A stretch of DNA of 64,000 bases from Pogonophryne albipinna (GCA_028583405.1 CM053253.1:15635112-15699111); one strand, 5' to 3'; positions 34,468 through 47,504 are shown, counted from the stretch's first letter. The notes: generated from the letters alone by a model not told the origin. Translations and numbers: made by a program.

Positions 34468-36601
34468 TTAAGGTGAACTTTGTTCCCCACAAGTAGGTTC
34501 TCCAACGCTCTGCAGCCCACACACAGGCCAAAGCTTCTTTTTCTACCACAGAGTACTTTCTCTCTGCAGCACTAAGAGAGCGGGAAGCAAATGCCACTGT
34601 TCTTTCAGTGTTGTCAGGATGTATCTGTGTCAGCACCCCACCTATGCCATAGTCTGAGGCATCTGTAGACACTATGGTGGGCAGTGACGGGTCAAAAAGA
34701 GCAAGTGATGAACTGTCTGTGATGAGTAGTTTAACCTGCTGAAAACTACTCTGTGCCTCATCAGTCCATGTGAATGTAGCTCTGCGTAGCACATCTCTCA
34801 TTGGTTCCACCACAGTTGCATAGTTCTGTATGAACTTGGAGTACCACGATGTTAGGCCAAGAAAAGACCTAAGAGTCACTGGATCACTGGCTGATGGAGC
34901 ATCCCGAATAGCAGCAATGTGGTCATCGTTTGGCAGCAGACCTTCCTTGCTTATGCTGTGTCCTAGATACGTTAGTTTGTCCTGGTAGAATTTGCATTTA
35001 TCTGTGTTGAGACTTAGTCCAGCTTCCTGCAGTCGGTACAGTACTGCTTTCAGGCGGGTTTCATGCTCAGCACGGCATGAGGAGTAAACGATGATATCAT
35101 CCAGATATGCCTGCACTCCAGGTAAATCTTTCAGCACCATGGACATCATCTTCTGAAACGCTGAGGGTGCTGATGCTAGCCCATAGCAAACTCGCTTGTA
35201 CCTGAAGAGTCCCTCGTGAGTAATGAAAGCAGTCAGATCTCTGCTGTCCTCATGCAGTGGAAGCTGGTAGTATGCATTAGCCAGGTCGAGGGTTGAGAAT
35301 ATGGTAGCTCCTCTGAGTTCTGAGAAGAGCTCCTCCATGTGTGGAATGGGGTAGCAATCCATTATGACAGCCTTGTTAGGCTCCCTGAGGTCTGTACACA
35401 TCCTTATTTTAGATGAGTTCTTTCGTTGAATCACAACAATCGGTGATACCCAGGGAGAGACATCTATTTTTTCAATGATGTCAGCATGAAGAAGGCGCTT
35501 TAACTCTGCAGAAACAGCATCTCTGACTGAGAACGGAAGCCTTCTCAATTTCTGCTGCACAGGCTTCACATCATCTTTCACTTTTACTTTGTGTACAACG
35601 TTCCTAACACAGCCCATAGGTAAATCTGTATTAACAGGTGCAGATGAAATAGGTGTCGGTGTAGTAGGAGTTGCAGGTGGGATTGTTATCTCTCTGACTG
35701 ACTGCTCTGACTTCAGTACCACTCTGTTTCTCATGATGACCATTTCCAGTGCCTCAAACAGGTCCAGGCCCAGCAGTATTGAACCTGACTTCACAATGAA
35801 AAGGGTAGCTGAGGCAGTATTTCCGTCATGGAATGCACGTAAATGCAGTTTCCCTAGTACTGGGATTCTCTGTCTTGAGTATGTGACTATAGGAACCTTT
35901 GTAGGTTTCAGTGGTATGTGACTGAAGTAGGTCTCGTACACATGAGCAGGCAGCAGTGACACTGAAGAACCAGTATCTACCATCATCTCAAATGACTGGT
36001 TAGCAGGAGAAAGTCCCAAATCTACAGTGCACATTATTTTCTTCTCTTTTGGGGCAGTATTATTCAGCAATAAAACAGTCAGTTCTGGAATAACGACCTC
36101 CCTCACTTCACGTTTTTGTTCTGAACGACACACTTTGGCAAAATGCCCAGTTTTTCCACAGGATTTGCATATTTTGTTTGTAGCAGGGCATTGTGTGGAA
36201 TTGGCCATATGTTTATCTGAATCACATCTGTAACATCTTCGTGCTTGCTCAGACTTTCTCTCACCTTTCCTTTGTTTACTTGCAGCGGGAAGTTTTTGTT
36301 CCCATTTTGGCGCCCTGATCTCTCTCACAGGCACTTCACTGTTGGAGAACTCGGCCACGTTGCGCACCGCCGTTTCCACCTGATTTGCAATCTGAATGGC
36401 TTTATCCAGTGTCAGTTTGTCTTCTAGCAGCAAGCGTTCACGTATGCGTCCACTGTAGGCTTTTTCCACAATCTGATCACGCAGCATATCCTGTCCTGCA
36501 TTTCCAAATTCACACAAAACGATAATTTCACGTAGCGCAGAGACGTACTGTGCAATTGTTTCATCATGTCTCTGGGCTCGTTGGCGGAACTTGTGTCGCA
36601 A
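34457..36601 (-). pseudogene. Gypsy gag-pol, capsid end to RNase H (interrupted)
   Basis: A 714-residue open frame. It holds the end of the gag capsid region, two zinc knuckles (CYRC at 123-126 and CKSCGKTGHFAKVC at 145-158), aspartic protease with the intact DTGSS active site (209-213), and reverse transcriptase with CTDLREPNK (402-410), TLDLANAYYQ (437-446) and catalytic YLDD (499-502). RNase H begins with VSTDASDYGIGG. The frame is broken in RNase H by the TTAA element, and its start is joined to the upstream gag frame by a shift near 36590. Confidence 0.93.
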
Positions 36602-36890
36602 TTACGTTTACCTTCGGCACGAAATGCGCCCGTAGTGCAGTCACGGCATGGTTGTATGTAGTTCCCGTTTCAGTCAATGTGTAGAAAATCCTCTGTGCTT
36701 CGGTTCTGACGCTGTGTAGCAGCGTAGCACGTATACGGGTATCAAGCCACTTGGCTCCTTCCACGTCGATCACTAGCAGGTAGTTTTCGAATTTTTTTAG
36801 CCATGTTCCAAATGGCATAGTAGGTTCTCCCGGACACTGAAGAAAGGTGGGAGGTAAAGGAGTAGAAGCCACGGCCATCCTCATCGCCAA
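36564..36890 (-). pseudogene. Gypsy gag N-terminal part
   Basis: The frame begins just inside the 5' LTR; an ATG lies a few bases after the LTR end. It encodes a capsid-like segment (PTMPFGTWLKKFENYLLV and AKWLDTRIRATLLHSV). It ends by a frameshift near 36590, after which the neighbouring frame continues the capsid. The leader between LTR and ATG is extremely short, and the putative primer site (TTGGCGATGAGG on the minus strand) overlaps the gag start. Confidence 0.8.
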
Positions 36891-36892
36891 TT

Positions 36893-37082
36893 TGTTGTGT
36901 ATTAGTAAAAAGACATTAATGAAGCAAGTGACAGAGGATACGGGTACTAAGCTCTTTACTGTTGTTCATGCTTCTTTTCCGCCACAGCATCAACTCCCGG
37001 GCATACACTTATTATCTCCACATTGTAGGTTACTCTGGTTACACGGCACCCCCTATTGGCAGGAGTATATCAGAACACAACA
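36893..37082 (-). repeat. 5' LTR of the Gypsy element
   Basis: 190 bp, near-identical to 30531-30720. Flanked outward by GATAT. Confidence 0.95.
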
Positions 37083-37150
37083 GATATATATTTAAGGTAG
37101 ATATTGGAGTCTAACATTACAACTCAAACAAAACAAAAAACAGAACTTAA

Positions 37151-37527
37151 AGGTCGGTAAGAATGGAGAAACCAGCTCGAGTGCGCTATAATTTGAAAGT
37201 GTGTAGCCGAAAAAAATGCCCCTTCCTTCAGACTTTCTTACAGAGCCCCTCCTCCAACACACCCGAACGCGCACATGACTAATGAGGGCACGAGATAAGT
37301 TTGTGCACGAGATGGAAGGCTGACAGGCAGGTAGGCCATCCAGTTATTTTAGCCGGGCCGGCTAAAATAATTGGTCGTGCTTTTTACAGCGCCACGGCTT
37401 CCACAGATGACGTTTTTTTATGTATTTATTGTTAAACCATTTAATGTATTCATTGCTATCGGGATGTTAAGAGCATTCCATGGAATATAACAAAAGGTGT
37501 TTCTGAAGTGAATTACCTACCCCACCT
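37151..37527. mobile_element. Kolobok non-autonomous derivative (TSD TTAA)
   Basis: TTAA lies at 37147-37150 and 37528-37531. The ends resemble those of the complete element at 41508-49200 (GAAACCAGCTCGAG on the left, CCTACCCCACCT on the right), and the middle joins sequences matching both subterminal regions. It keeps the conserved palindromic core AGCCGGGCCGGCT (27-bp palindrome at 344-370 of kb 37). Diverged, so older than the other copies. Confidence 0.88.
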
Positions 37528-37531
37528 TTAA

Positions 37532-38730
37532 TAAGCATCAAGGTCGTAACATATTGTAATCAGACTTCATTTCGATTGACTTTATTAATTGTCTATGATC
37601 CGTGAAGATAACTGAATGAAGTGGGAACGATTCTATGAACTGTGTAAGCATTAATTTTGGAGTCTTTCAATGCAAAACAAGTTTTGTCTAATTCAGCATT
37701 TGAAGTTGGCTAGATGTCCATTAACTGCCTCCATTGAAATAAAAAATCCAGGGTAATACAGTTCAAACCTTTGTCTGTGTAAATAGGAATCAAGTAGTCA
37801 AAGCGGGTCAAACGAGCCTTCAGAGCTGTGTAATTTAGTGGGAATGGTGACACAGCATTTCAACTATCTGTTATGCTACGCACAAAATTCTTTATTATTC
37901 TGCCGGGTTAGTTTGTGCCACTTCTCCCGCATTGAACATCGCAGAAACTCCGTTCAAACATCAAAACGTTCAGCTCGGTCTGGTATCGATGGCTATTACT
38001 TTTATAACTTTCATAATTCCAGAGATACATCCCATAATTCATCAACTTTTTAACATGGAAGTCAATGGAGAAATCTTCAGACTCCAACAATCTTCATGCA
38101 ACTTCAACTGCTAACTGCTCCTTCTTCAACTGCTAACTGCTCCTTCATACTTTCACTCAGAAACCTCATTCCAACTTTAAAATGTTACAAATCTTTCTGA
38201 TATTATTCGTGTAACACAACTTTTAAATCTGATTCGTATTTTTAGAGATATTAAACATTGATCAGACCTTGGTAAAGAGGCCTTCTTCAGATTTTAGAGT
38301 GCGTGATGTCACAGCTAGAGTGGAGGACAGATTTAATTTTGCCTTCATATTTTCTTTTAAACCTGCCATAATTCCCAAACCCTACATTCCTGAGACATAC
38401 TTTTTCATGACAAACGTAGGAAAACATCTCGTAGCTTGAAAGATTAAAAATGTTTTAGCAAAATAATTAAACAAAATGCCTCTTGAGGGCATGAAGTGAC
38501 AAAAACGTTCAACATGTCTCCATTAAACTCCATTGTAAGTTCAGCCTCACCTTTCCCCACCACAGCAGCCGCACACCTTTTGTTAATCTGCCAAAAAGGC
38601 CACATTATTAACCCGAAAGTGCACAAAAAGTACACTGCAGATGCTCAAGTTCCTTGACATGCTTCACGCTTTGAAATTTCACCGATATCTGTTACGGTTC
38701 TTCAACAAAACGTTCACATGTAACAGGTTT
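37532..38730. other. no gene seen
   Basis: The phrase CAACTGCTAACTGCTCCTTC is tandemly duplicated near 38105-38145. The remainder has no recognisable frame or terminus. Confidence 0.35.
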
Positions 38731-38732
38731 AT

Positions 38733-39960
38733 CTCTCATTCAGAACAATGAAAATGCTCTCCTCTCACTGATCACCATGGAAACCTTTGATCTCTGGACA
38801 CGTCGTTAGCTCAAATATAAACACCTGTGTCATGGAACACGATGATGTCATAACTCCAATTGACATAATTATGCTGCGTTCACACCGGACGCGATGCGAA
38901 TATTCGCTTCGCTCTAATTGCTCCTATCGCATCGCTCTAGTCTAATGGTGCGTTCACACCGGACGCGATGCGAATATTCGCTTCGCTCTAATCGCTCGAG
39001 TTTCACCGCGGCTGCCAGCTGTGTTTACTCGCATCATTCAAACAAGACGCGCTGGCTCGGGAGCTACAACTACAACAAAATGAACATATTTTACCGTGAT
39101 TAAATTGTAATACACGTCTCTAAATGATGCCGAAGTAACAACATACTGCTACCGGTTAGAAAAAACCATGAATTAATGCTTGACAAGTCTGCAGACAAGA
39201 CCGCAGGCGAAAAACCTTTTAAAATGCTTGTTTTCTGAATGGAGATTGGGTCGACCAGGCTAAGCTAACGTTGTATATGCTCATTCCACACTCATAACAA
39301 CGGCCTACAGACATAAATAAACCAGCGACTGTATTCGCCATGACACAGACAGTCTGTGGTTTGTACTTGTTTAACTTTTGTCCAGTTTCTGAACAGATAT
39401 GAGCTGTGATCTCTGTGTGCTAACAGCTAACGGCTGATGTTTTCTGGTTGAACGTCAGTGACGGCAGGCTGAGATCCTCACCGCTGATTGGCTTCCGCGA
39501 GAACGCGTCACGTGAATTTGACGCTCGAGTTGAAAAAATGTAACTCACGCGTTTGACGCGGCACCGTTCAATCGCGTGATTCGCACCGCGTCCACCGCTT
39601 CATGCTCGCCGTCGGAGCGAATTTGCGTCTGTCCGCATCTCTGCATTGACTTTACATGTAATCGCGCCACCCCTAAACATCGCATCGCGTCCGGTGTGAA
39701 CGCAGCATTAGAGCAGCAGACTAATGACGTGGTCACTGGAGTTTAACAGACTGTCTCAGCCTATTCTTTTCCGTCTGATGGAGACTTCATACTGACTTCA
39801 ACATGTTCCGCATATTTTAGACATTATTGGTGACTTATGCTTTTAGTTCTAAAGTTTTCAGTTCAAATATTCTGCTGCTTTTTCATGCATTTAGACTTTT
39901 ATTTTCTTGTTCTTATTTCACATTCAAGTCCCCTCTATTCATGAACCCTTAAGCCCTGAG
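38733..39960. repeat. dispersed repeat, split by a MITE; relative at 49258-50020
   Basis: The block ATCACCATGGAAACCTTTGA through AACTCCAATTGACAT (38733-38868) matches 49260-49357, and TTCTGCTGC...CACATTCAAG (39868-39930) matches about 49938-50000. The MITE at 38872-39707 interrupts it here and is absent from the other copy. Confidence 0.65.
38872..39707. mobile_element. Harbinger-like MITE (TSD TTA)
   Basis: An 836-bp element with ends TGCTGCGTTCACACCGGACG and its reverse complement, flanked by TTA at 38869-38871 and 39708-39710. The 3-bp TWA target is typical of PIF/Harbinger. The first 75 bp, including GTTCACACCGGACGCGATGC, are duplicated at about 38949-38990, giving a doubled left terminus. 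No transposase is present. A truncated inverted relative lies at 1273-1768. Confidence 0.85.
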
Positions 39961-41503
39961 CCTGTTTTTCAGGTCTCAGGCTTGAAAATGACATTCCCAG
40001 AACAAATGACCATATCATCCCTTCTAAAAGGGTTAAATTAATAATCTTTTTTCTCAAAGTAATGATAAACCTGTGAGTTGGATGTAGAAAAGTCAGAATC
40101 AATATAGATGTTTTTTTATTTTAAAGAAAATTCAGATTGAACATAGTAAAAAACTGTAAATTATAGTGTCCGTCCAAAAATTCTTTTTTACTTATAGTGA
40201 AAACTACCCTTGGATGATGGTAAGGTAGACTAAAAGCTTTAGGAATCCAAAGTACAACATATAATAAGTACCCTGTATCAAGATTGATGCAAAACAAGTG
40301 ACATTTGACCTTTTTAGAGAGGTTTAGCAAAAAGAAACTCCACCTCTGAGGTGATTTGGGTGGAAATGGCCGTTTTTACCGTTTCTCTGGAACCCATTGG
40401 TCGATTTTGGTGATTGACATCTCTTTTTTACCGTTAGAGCCAATAGAATCGAAGGAGAAATTCCCCATACACACACATGGTATAAAAAAAAAGGTAGGGG
40501 CTTTGCGCATGCAGGTTTGCATCAGAGTGAACCTATCTCTCGCTCTGACATCTGGAAACGGAAAAGCAGGTTTATTGCTTATGGATTATCAGAAATCATT
40601 TCAAAGGGACACAGACACATTGGATTAACCTATGGATTAACTTCAGCAGCGTTTTGATCGTTTTAATGCCATTGAAGACCACTTTTGACCAGACAATGAC
40701 CAAGGTAGGCCATGTTGCCGGTTTTAGCTACCTAGCGCCACATGTTTTGATGTCTGTTCTTGTTAATAGCTTCGCAAGTTCTTATCATGGAGTGATGATG
40801 TATGTATGTATGTATGTACCCATCGATTCTGTGTCATCTCACGATGCAAATCGATGGGTTGGGCGTGCAGCTACGATAAGTAATAAGGGTGTTATGAGTG
40901 AGTTTCTGTGCAACACCCTGTTAGCATTTTTCGCCCGTGGCTAATTCATAGGCTCAGTGCTAGCTTTGTGTTTTAAAAAACAAAAACAAAAAAGATCAGT
41001 TAGCTGAGTTTCTTCCCGTTACACGGATATAAAACATTCATAGTTTATTGAATATTAAGATGCCCTCAGACGCTGTTTCCTGCAGATGACGCATTCCCCC
41101 CCCGGTATCGGGGGTGCGGTGTAGAAGAGGTTAAAGTACTCAGCCACACCATTTATATACCAGGTGTGACTGTTGCTATGTGAGTTAATCTTTCAAATAC
41201 AAGGTTGCTTGTTTGATTCAAGCTCTTGTAGTCAATATGTCAAGGTATTTATCCCTAACATTTTATTAGCTAACTAATGACACACACTCAGAGGATCTTT
41301 ATAAACGTTATTAGCACATCTTTAAACATGACTCTTATAAATCACTTTTAAAACCAGCGATGCATTACAGTGTCAGCTTTTCTAAAATAGAAACTTCAAT
41401 GTTCACATCTTTCTAAATGATTCTACTTTTCAATGACCTACAAATAATCCTAATAATAATAATCCCATTTTCAATCTTCCAACTGTTAATATGTGTTGGT
41501 CAA
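39961..41503. other. no gene seen
   Basis: A TATG microsatellite lies at about 40798-40817. Around 40820-40862 the phrases CCCATCGATT and AATCGATGGG form a short inverted repeat. No protein family is recognised. Confidence 0.35.
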
Positions 41504-41507
41504 TTAA

Positions 41508-41542
41508 AGGAGGGGTAGGCAAGTTTGAGAAACCGGCTCGAG
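41508..41542 (+). repeat. left terminal inverted repeat
   Basis: 35 bp, identical to the reverse complement of 49166-49200; ends with GAAACCGGCTCGAG. Confidence 0.95.
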
Positions 41543-41670
41543 ATACACTTTTTGTTATATTCCATGGAATGCTCTTAACATCCCGATAGCAATGCATATC
41601 TTAAGTGCTTTGACAAAAAATCCATAAAAAAATTTCATCTGTGGAAGCCGTAATACTGTAAAAAGTACGA

Positions 41671-41705
41671 CCAATCCGTTTAGCCGGGCCGGCTAAACGG
41701 ATTGG
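41671..41705. repeat. perfect 35-bp palindrome, subterminal
   Basis: Two 17-base arms (CCAATCCGTTTAGCCGG and its complement) around a single G. Extended to 61 bp in the derivative at 55951-56011 and kept as 27 bp at 37344-37370. Its conservation suggests a function in transposition or expression; inferred. Confidence 0.95.
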
Positions 41706-41841
41706 ATTGCCGCCCTGTCTGTCAGCCTTCCATCTCGTGCACGCACAAATGTATCTCGTGCCCTCATTGGGCGTGACGTCATTGGGCGTGCATTGCAGCA
41801 GTACTTCAATGACTCACCAGCAACAGGCGGCCACTTTCACC

Positions 41842-44800
41842 ATGGCAGAGTTACGTTCAACATCGTCTACTGGTCGCAAAAGAAAAAATGTAACGGAGCA
41901 AAATAAGAACAAAAAGAAAGTGGAAACTAGGAGAAGTCAAACCAGAGTCAATATCGGAGTTGCTTTTCAACGATGGCGACAACTGATGGAACACACCGAG
42001 TTGAAATCTGATGCCATGGTCGCTCTTTTTCTCTTGGACAGGTAATTATCTGTTTTGTATGGTTTACAATTCCCCTGAACTATATAGCCAACCTAAGTTT
42101 TAGCAGCTCATTTGTAAAACACTTTAAATTGCCGACGAGTATGAATTGTGCTATTTTAAAATACACTTAGCTTGCCTCGCCTTGCTTCACGCATAGACAT
42201 AGAACGTTTGTTTGTTATACATAAAAAAGTAAGTGAACATGTAAGTAGCAGCCAGTAGTGTGTGAATGTATATGACGAAATGCTCGTCTTTATCAGTTTT
42301 GAACAGGACGTGTGGTAATGTATGTTTTCTGTGCCTTTTTGTAGTTACGAGAAAAATGTATCAAGTTCCAACACATGTTCACAGCTCCACATCATGGCAT
42401 TGCTCATGCACCTGGGGTGAACAAGTAAAATCAAGGTGTGAGCAATGGGAATGGAGGTAGGCCATTAAGAACCATCTCAGGCAAAGGGTCAGAGAAACTA
42501 ATTATCATAGAGAACAATAGAAAGTCTGCAGACCTGATTGCATTAGAAGCCTAGTTCATAGGTGTCAAAGTAAATATGGCTACATTTGGAGATGCTTGTG
42601 GCTCAGGCCTACACAATGAACCCGAAGTATGTTCAACATGCTTTGTCACTGCTCTTCAACCATGTGAAACATACATTTTTTATTAAACTAACCAAAGACT
42701 GGTATTCTATCTATTTAGCAACCGTCCTATGTTGTGTCCTTTAGAGAATGAAGAACCATTTTATGTCCAGTAAACAGATTCAAATGCAATTATGTAATTA
42801 TTGTCAATTTTACATTTTTGCAGAGATGAACAGTTCTCAGTAGAAAGTATAGAGGAGTTGGACAACAGTGCTCAGGAGACTGCTCTTCGCAAATTGGATG
42901 CAAGGTATGGTAATTGTAGTGAGAGATGGTGTTATATTAAATTAAATATTTCCCAGGCACACATTTTAAATAAAGTCTTGGTCCATGCTTTACTTTAGTG
43001 AGCTGTGGTCATGTGACATCCTGACAATTGTATTTCTTTTTGTCTGTTTAGTATGTCCTCACAAGACCTACACATTGGCCTCATCAATGCTGATGAATTC
43101 AACGACATTCAAAACTCGATGTAAGTTATGCTTCATATGGGCTGTGCCCACTAACAGCTCAGCTACTGCCAGTTCCCCTGCTGCACTTCAGCCCAATGTT
43201 GTAACTTATTGTCTAGATAAATATCTGAAATTATTATTTCCCCCCAGTATTGACTGGGAAGATGACTCATGGTGTCCTGACAAGGACACAGAGTCTGTGT
43301 CATCATTAGAGGAAGATGAAACCAGGGAAGTGGACTCGAACTCTGCTAACAGTGAGGATGAAGATTACGTGCCTCGTATTTGTGTGCGGTAGGTTCAACA
43401 CCGTTTGGCACAGCTTATAGTCAATTATTTTCTGTTTTTTTTTCCATTTTTCATAGCTATTTTTTTTTTTTAACAGGACTGGAGGTTCTATAACGACACA
43501 GATTAACTTGAATGCACTGCCGGCTATTAGCATGGAGGACTCTGTGTACGACAGTATAGATGACACCCAAGATCCTACAACTACAACAGATACATTTCCA
43601 GAGAAGGCTAATGTCCAGGTTGAGGATGACATAATCGGCCATCCTGCATCCATTGTGTATCATGACAGTGTCCACCAACTGGCCAAATATCTGGTTCTGC
43701 CTGTGAACATGTGCACCGCTAAGGACCCAACAACCAATTTCGAGTGCCGTGCTCCTGGGCCATTCGAAATCAGTGTCAAGTCCAGGGGCACAGCAGCAAT
43801 CGTTGAATGGGTGTGTATTTGTTTGGCATCATTTGGCATTACAAGTTTTGGACTGATTGCTGCATACGTGTCATACAAGCAGTAGTAATTGTTGTTTAAA
43901 GTACTGTGCTGTCTTCTCCACCTATGTCTTTTTTTAGATGTGTCTTCATGGTCACACTGTATGGAAATGGTGTTCCCAGCCCACTTTAAAGTATGGGATG
44001 CTGGTTGGGGACTTCATGTTGGCCAGTAACATACTGCTCTCTGGCAACAACTATGCCAAGATTTCACTACTATTCCGGTTCATGAACATGGGGATGGTGG
44101 ATAGGTCCTCCTTCTTCAAAATCCAGGACTACTACTGTGTGGACAGTATAAAGGACTTCTGGAACGAGAAGAGGGCCAAACTCATCACCCAGCTTCACCC
44201 TAAAGGGCCTGTTGTGATCTTGGGTAAGTTGGAGACACACACTAGCACAAACTATACACCATGGTATATAACTGTATTTGTTCCCCAGAAGCAGTATTAG
44301 CAGGGCAGATGCAAAAATAATTTAAAATAAAGTTCAGTAAAGAACTCAAAAGTAATTGTGTGAAAGTAGAAATATAATGCAATCAAATGTGCCCAAAATG
44401 TCAGTCCAGTATTTATTTTATTGGGGTTGAGCATAATTTCTACTCTTCATGTTGAGTGTGAGCCTATACCAGGCAACTTTTGCTTTTGAAAAGATGTGAA
44501 TCAATATTTTCAATGTTGTTGTTTTTGTGTGAGATACAAAACGCTAGGCTGACCTAAGGTTGCTCAGTGTTTCATGCATTTTGAGCATCATGCAATTGAA
44601 TGTTTATCGCAATATGGAACTATGTAGTTATCCTTTTTTGTTCTCATTTCGATTCAAAGGAGATGCTCGGATGGACAGTCCTGGATTCTGTGCGCAATAC
44701 TGCACATACACTGCCATGGACAATGACTCCAAAAACATAATCTGCATGATCAACCTTGACAAGCGTGAAACACAGAGAAATTCTGTTATAATGGAGAAGG

Positions 44801-47204
44801 AGGGCTTCATGCGTGCCATTAATACACTTCGTGAAGAGCTGCATGTGACAGAAATTTGCACAGATGCTCATACGCAGATATCAGCCCTCTTCAGTAAGTG
44901 GATAAAATGTAGTTTTCTTCAGGGGTTTGTTGCAGCAAGTCCCAGACTACATTCATCACTGCATTACTATGACTGGACATAGTCAAATATGCTAGGTTAT
45001 TACATAGCATATTTGTTTCATGACTTGTTTTTGTCCTTCAGGCAAAGGGGACTTGAAAGATAGCGGAATCCACCACTCTCTGGACATCTGGCATGGGTCC
45101 AAAAACTTGGGCAAAAAAGTTCTGACCGTAAGTCCATGATCTCTCAAAATAAAGATAGATAAATAAATAGATATGCTGTACTTCATTGAAATCATCTACA
45201 TCAACCCTGTTTTAATAAACCCAGTTTACGTCCCATAACAAACATTTTGTTCAATGTCCAGGCAGGGCAGCAAAAGGGGTGCTCCATACTACAGATGTGG
45301 AACAAGGACATCTGCAACCACTTCTGGTACTGCTGTAAAACTGCCGACCATTATGAAGACTTCTTTGTAAGTATTACAAAACAAATATCATCAAATGAAA
45401 TAATTTATAATAATGTAATACAATTTAAAAAGCTCAGAAATCAACATGCAATCAGTGCCTGATGCCATTTCCTCATCCATAACTATCATTTTCAGAGTAA
45501 TGTAATTGCTGATATACAGGGCATTTAGTTTACACCATTATGTCAAACGCTGCATTTATGTAAAGGTGACTGAGATTTAGCAGACGCTTTTAGCCAGACA
45601 CAGACTCGGAACATTCAGGAATCAAACCCGTAAACATACCAAGCGGTGACACTAACTGTTGATCTACTCATGCCTCCGCCTTATGGGAGTTGTTGTACCA
45701 AATGGTAACATGTATATATACTAATACTTTGGACAAAACATCAGAATAAAAGTGCTCGCTAGACCTTGGTCAACAGGTCGGATTCTTTTTCTGACTGTTC
45801 ACCTGTGGTTTGTGCAAACTGGGCTTGCTCGCTTGCTGACCTCAGAATTCACAACACATTTCTATCTGTTTTTTCTCAGGACATGTGGACTGGACTCCTG
45901 CACCACGTCACAGGAGAACATTCATGGGCCCTTGGAGCCTGTCACCATGGCCCCTTGTTGGAGAGCAGAGAGAAGGAGTGGATCCAGCAGGGCTCCGTGG
46001 CACACCAGAGTCTTACTGATATCATTCTCAATGCACGTTGGCTTAAAAACGTCCACAAATATCTGCGTTTCAGGTATACCAGCCAAGGTCTATGTTCAAG
46101 TGACTGTTTTCCCATACGTCAATACTTCTGTGTTATTCTGAATTTGGTGCTTTTATGCATCAAATTGTATAACCAGAAAAAAAATAATGTATATTGTTTT
46201 CACTGTGCTCTCAGATCAACTGCAGACCTGGAGTCCTTCAATAATCACATTCTCATGTATGCAAGCAAGCGCTTCAGCTTCTCTCCAACGGTATATGCAG
46301 CTCGGACACTGCTGGCTGGCCTGGACTACAATCACCACATCCACAGACCAGCAAAGAGAAAAAAAGATGGCTCTATTCAGTATGTTGTAATAATATTACT
46401 CCTATGCATTTTAGTCTATTACCTTATAGGTGCTTAGTCAAGGCTGATCCAATGCTATGAAAAATAAGCATTGTGGAAGTACAAACTACTGTGCCATGTA
46501 CGGTCATATGAACATTTCACTAATGTGTAACTTTTCTTTTATGGCAGATACAGGAAGTTGTACAACAAAAGGTCCAGGGCGTGGAGGTTGCACACATTGA
46601 AAGTAGAGAAGGATTACAGCTACATCCCCGACCTCCAGAGCGCTATCCTGCGGCGAAGATTGTCTGCAACCAAGGGGATGCCAAGGATCAGAGCCAAGAG
46701 GCCAGACGATCCCCGTCAACATGGGGTTCTGTCAGGTGCCCCTGCACCAACCACCCAGGAGCTGTTGCAGAAGCAAGTCAGCAGAGGACTAGGTGAGTTG
46801 TCTTACGATAATGTAGATTGATCATCAAGCGGTAACATTCTAGCAAAAGCTAGTTTAAAAAAAAGTGTCGACATTTATGCCAGGTTCCACAAAACATCAT
46901 CAGTTTCTAAACCTCAGAGCTACTAATTATGATCTACAAGAGTTATCTCAACAAAGTAATGGCTCAACCATATGCAAGTGTGTCCTTAGTCCACTAAAGA
47001 GTCTAGTCGTTTTGCTTTTCAAATCATCTTTGGACCCACAATAGGTATGACATTGAAAAGTGTTTTTCACTACATGAAATGCTGCCAAACTTGCAGTGTT
47101 GTCTGTCTTTGGCAGTAATGCGGGTGTTGTTGATATGCTGTAATTACTGTCATATATGTAATTGTGATATTTATTTTAAAGGACAATCACTGCCCAAGGA
47201 ATAG
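41842..47204 (+). CDS. Kolobok-type transposase, 13 exons, 720 aa
   Basis: Exons: 41842-42041, 42824-42904, 43052-43120, 43248-43388, 43477-43810, 43938-44223, 44660-44893, 45042-45127, 45262-45366, 45880-46073, 46215-46379, 46548-46792, 47182-47204. All introns are GT/AG and the coding sum is 2163 bases without a stop. The start is ACCATGG. The N-terminus is basic, then an acidic stretch (about residues 115-160). The core has GDARMDSPGF (371-380), TDAHTQISALF (438-448), HSLDIWHGSKNLGKK (460-474), then NHFWYCC, HGPL and DLESFNNH (581-588), matching the Kolobok transposase pattern. Candidate catalytic residues are D372, D439 or D463, and E583 (inferred). No THAP domain is seen. It would excise and insert the element at TTAA. 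Confidence 0.88.
45565..45690. repeat. dispersed repeat fragment in transposase intron 9
   Basis: The phrase ATTTAGCAGACGCTTTTAGC through CAAACCCGTAAAC resembles a repeat common in fish genomes; a shorter relative (ATTTAGCAGACGCTGTCTAG) is near 48693. Old fragments only. Confidence 0.5.
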
Positions 47205-47388
47205 AGGATTGGCCCAGCACCAATATGCAACGTGCACATCCTGTCCTGTAATCAACAGCCTGGAAACCTCTGCCGACACACCATTTCTTCCTTTGTGTAC
47301 ATATGATGTTTATAGTTGTTATATAATGTATATATCTTGTAGATTATAATATTCATGCAATATTGAATATTTGATGGTGTTCCAATAT

Positions 47389-47394
47389 AATAAA
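47389..47394 (+). terminator. polyadenylation signal of the transposase gene
   Basis: AATAAA 185 bases after the stop codon. Confidence 0.65.
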
Positions 47395-47498
47395 CAGGTT
47401 TCATAACACATTTGGTTGTCGTCGTTCGTACATAAATAATAAATGTAATCGCTTCATTGTTTATGCTAAAAGGAAAAGGCATTAATCATTTTAAAGAT

Positions 47499-47504
47499 TT
47501 TATT
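47499..47504 (-). terminator. polyadenylation signal of the ballast-domain gene
   Basis: AATAAA on the minus strand, 83 bases after the stop codon at 47587. The two genes end about 100 bases apart, so their transcripts converge. Confidence 0.6.

Larger units (their letters stand above)
30531..37082 (-). mobile_element. Ty3/Gypsy retrotransposon, complete with LTRs (TSD GATAT)
   Basis: Two near-identical 190-bp LTRs (30531-30720 and 36893-37082) flank gag-pol on the minus strand. The 5-bp duplication GATAT lies at 30526-30530 and 37083-37087. A polypurine tract (AAGAAGGGGGGAAA on the minus strand, about 30721-30734) abuts the 3' LTR. Domain order is gag, protease, reverse transcriptase, RNase H, integrase, the standard Ty3/Gypsy order. 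The two zinc knuckles suggest a mag-like lineage (moderate to low confidence). A TTAA-target element splits RNase H (32389-34467), and gag has a frameshift, so this copy is inactive though young in LTR similarity. Confidence 0.95.

Noticed and set aside
41707..41841. Upstream ATG extending the transposase by 45 residues
   Set aside because: The ATG at 41842 has the ACCATGG context, and the upstream part is subterminal repeat sequence also present in the non-coding derivative.
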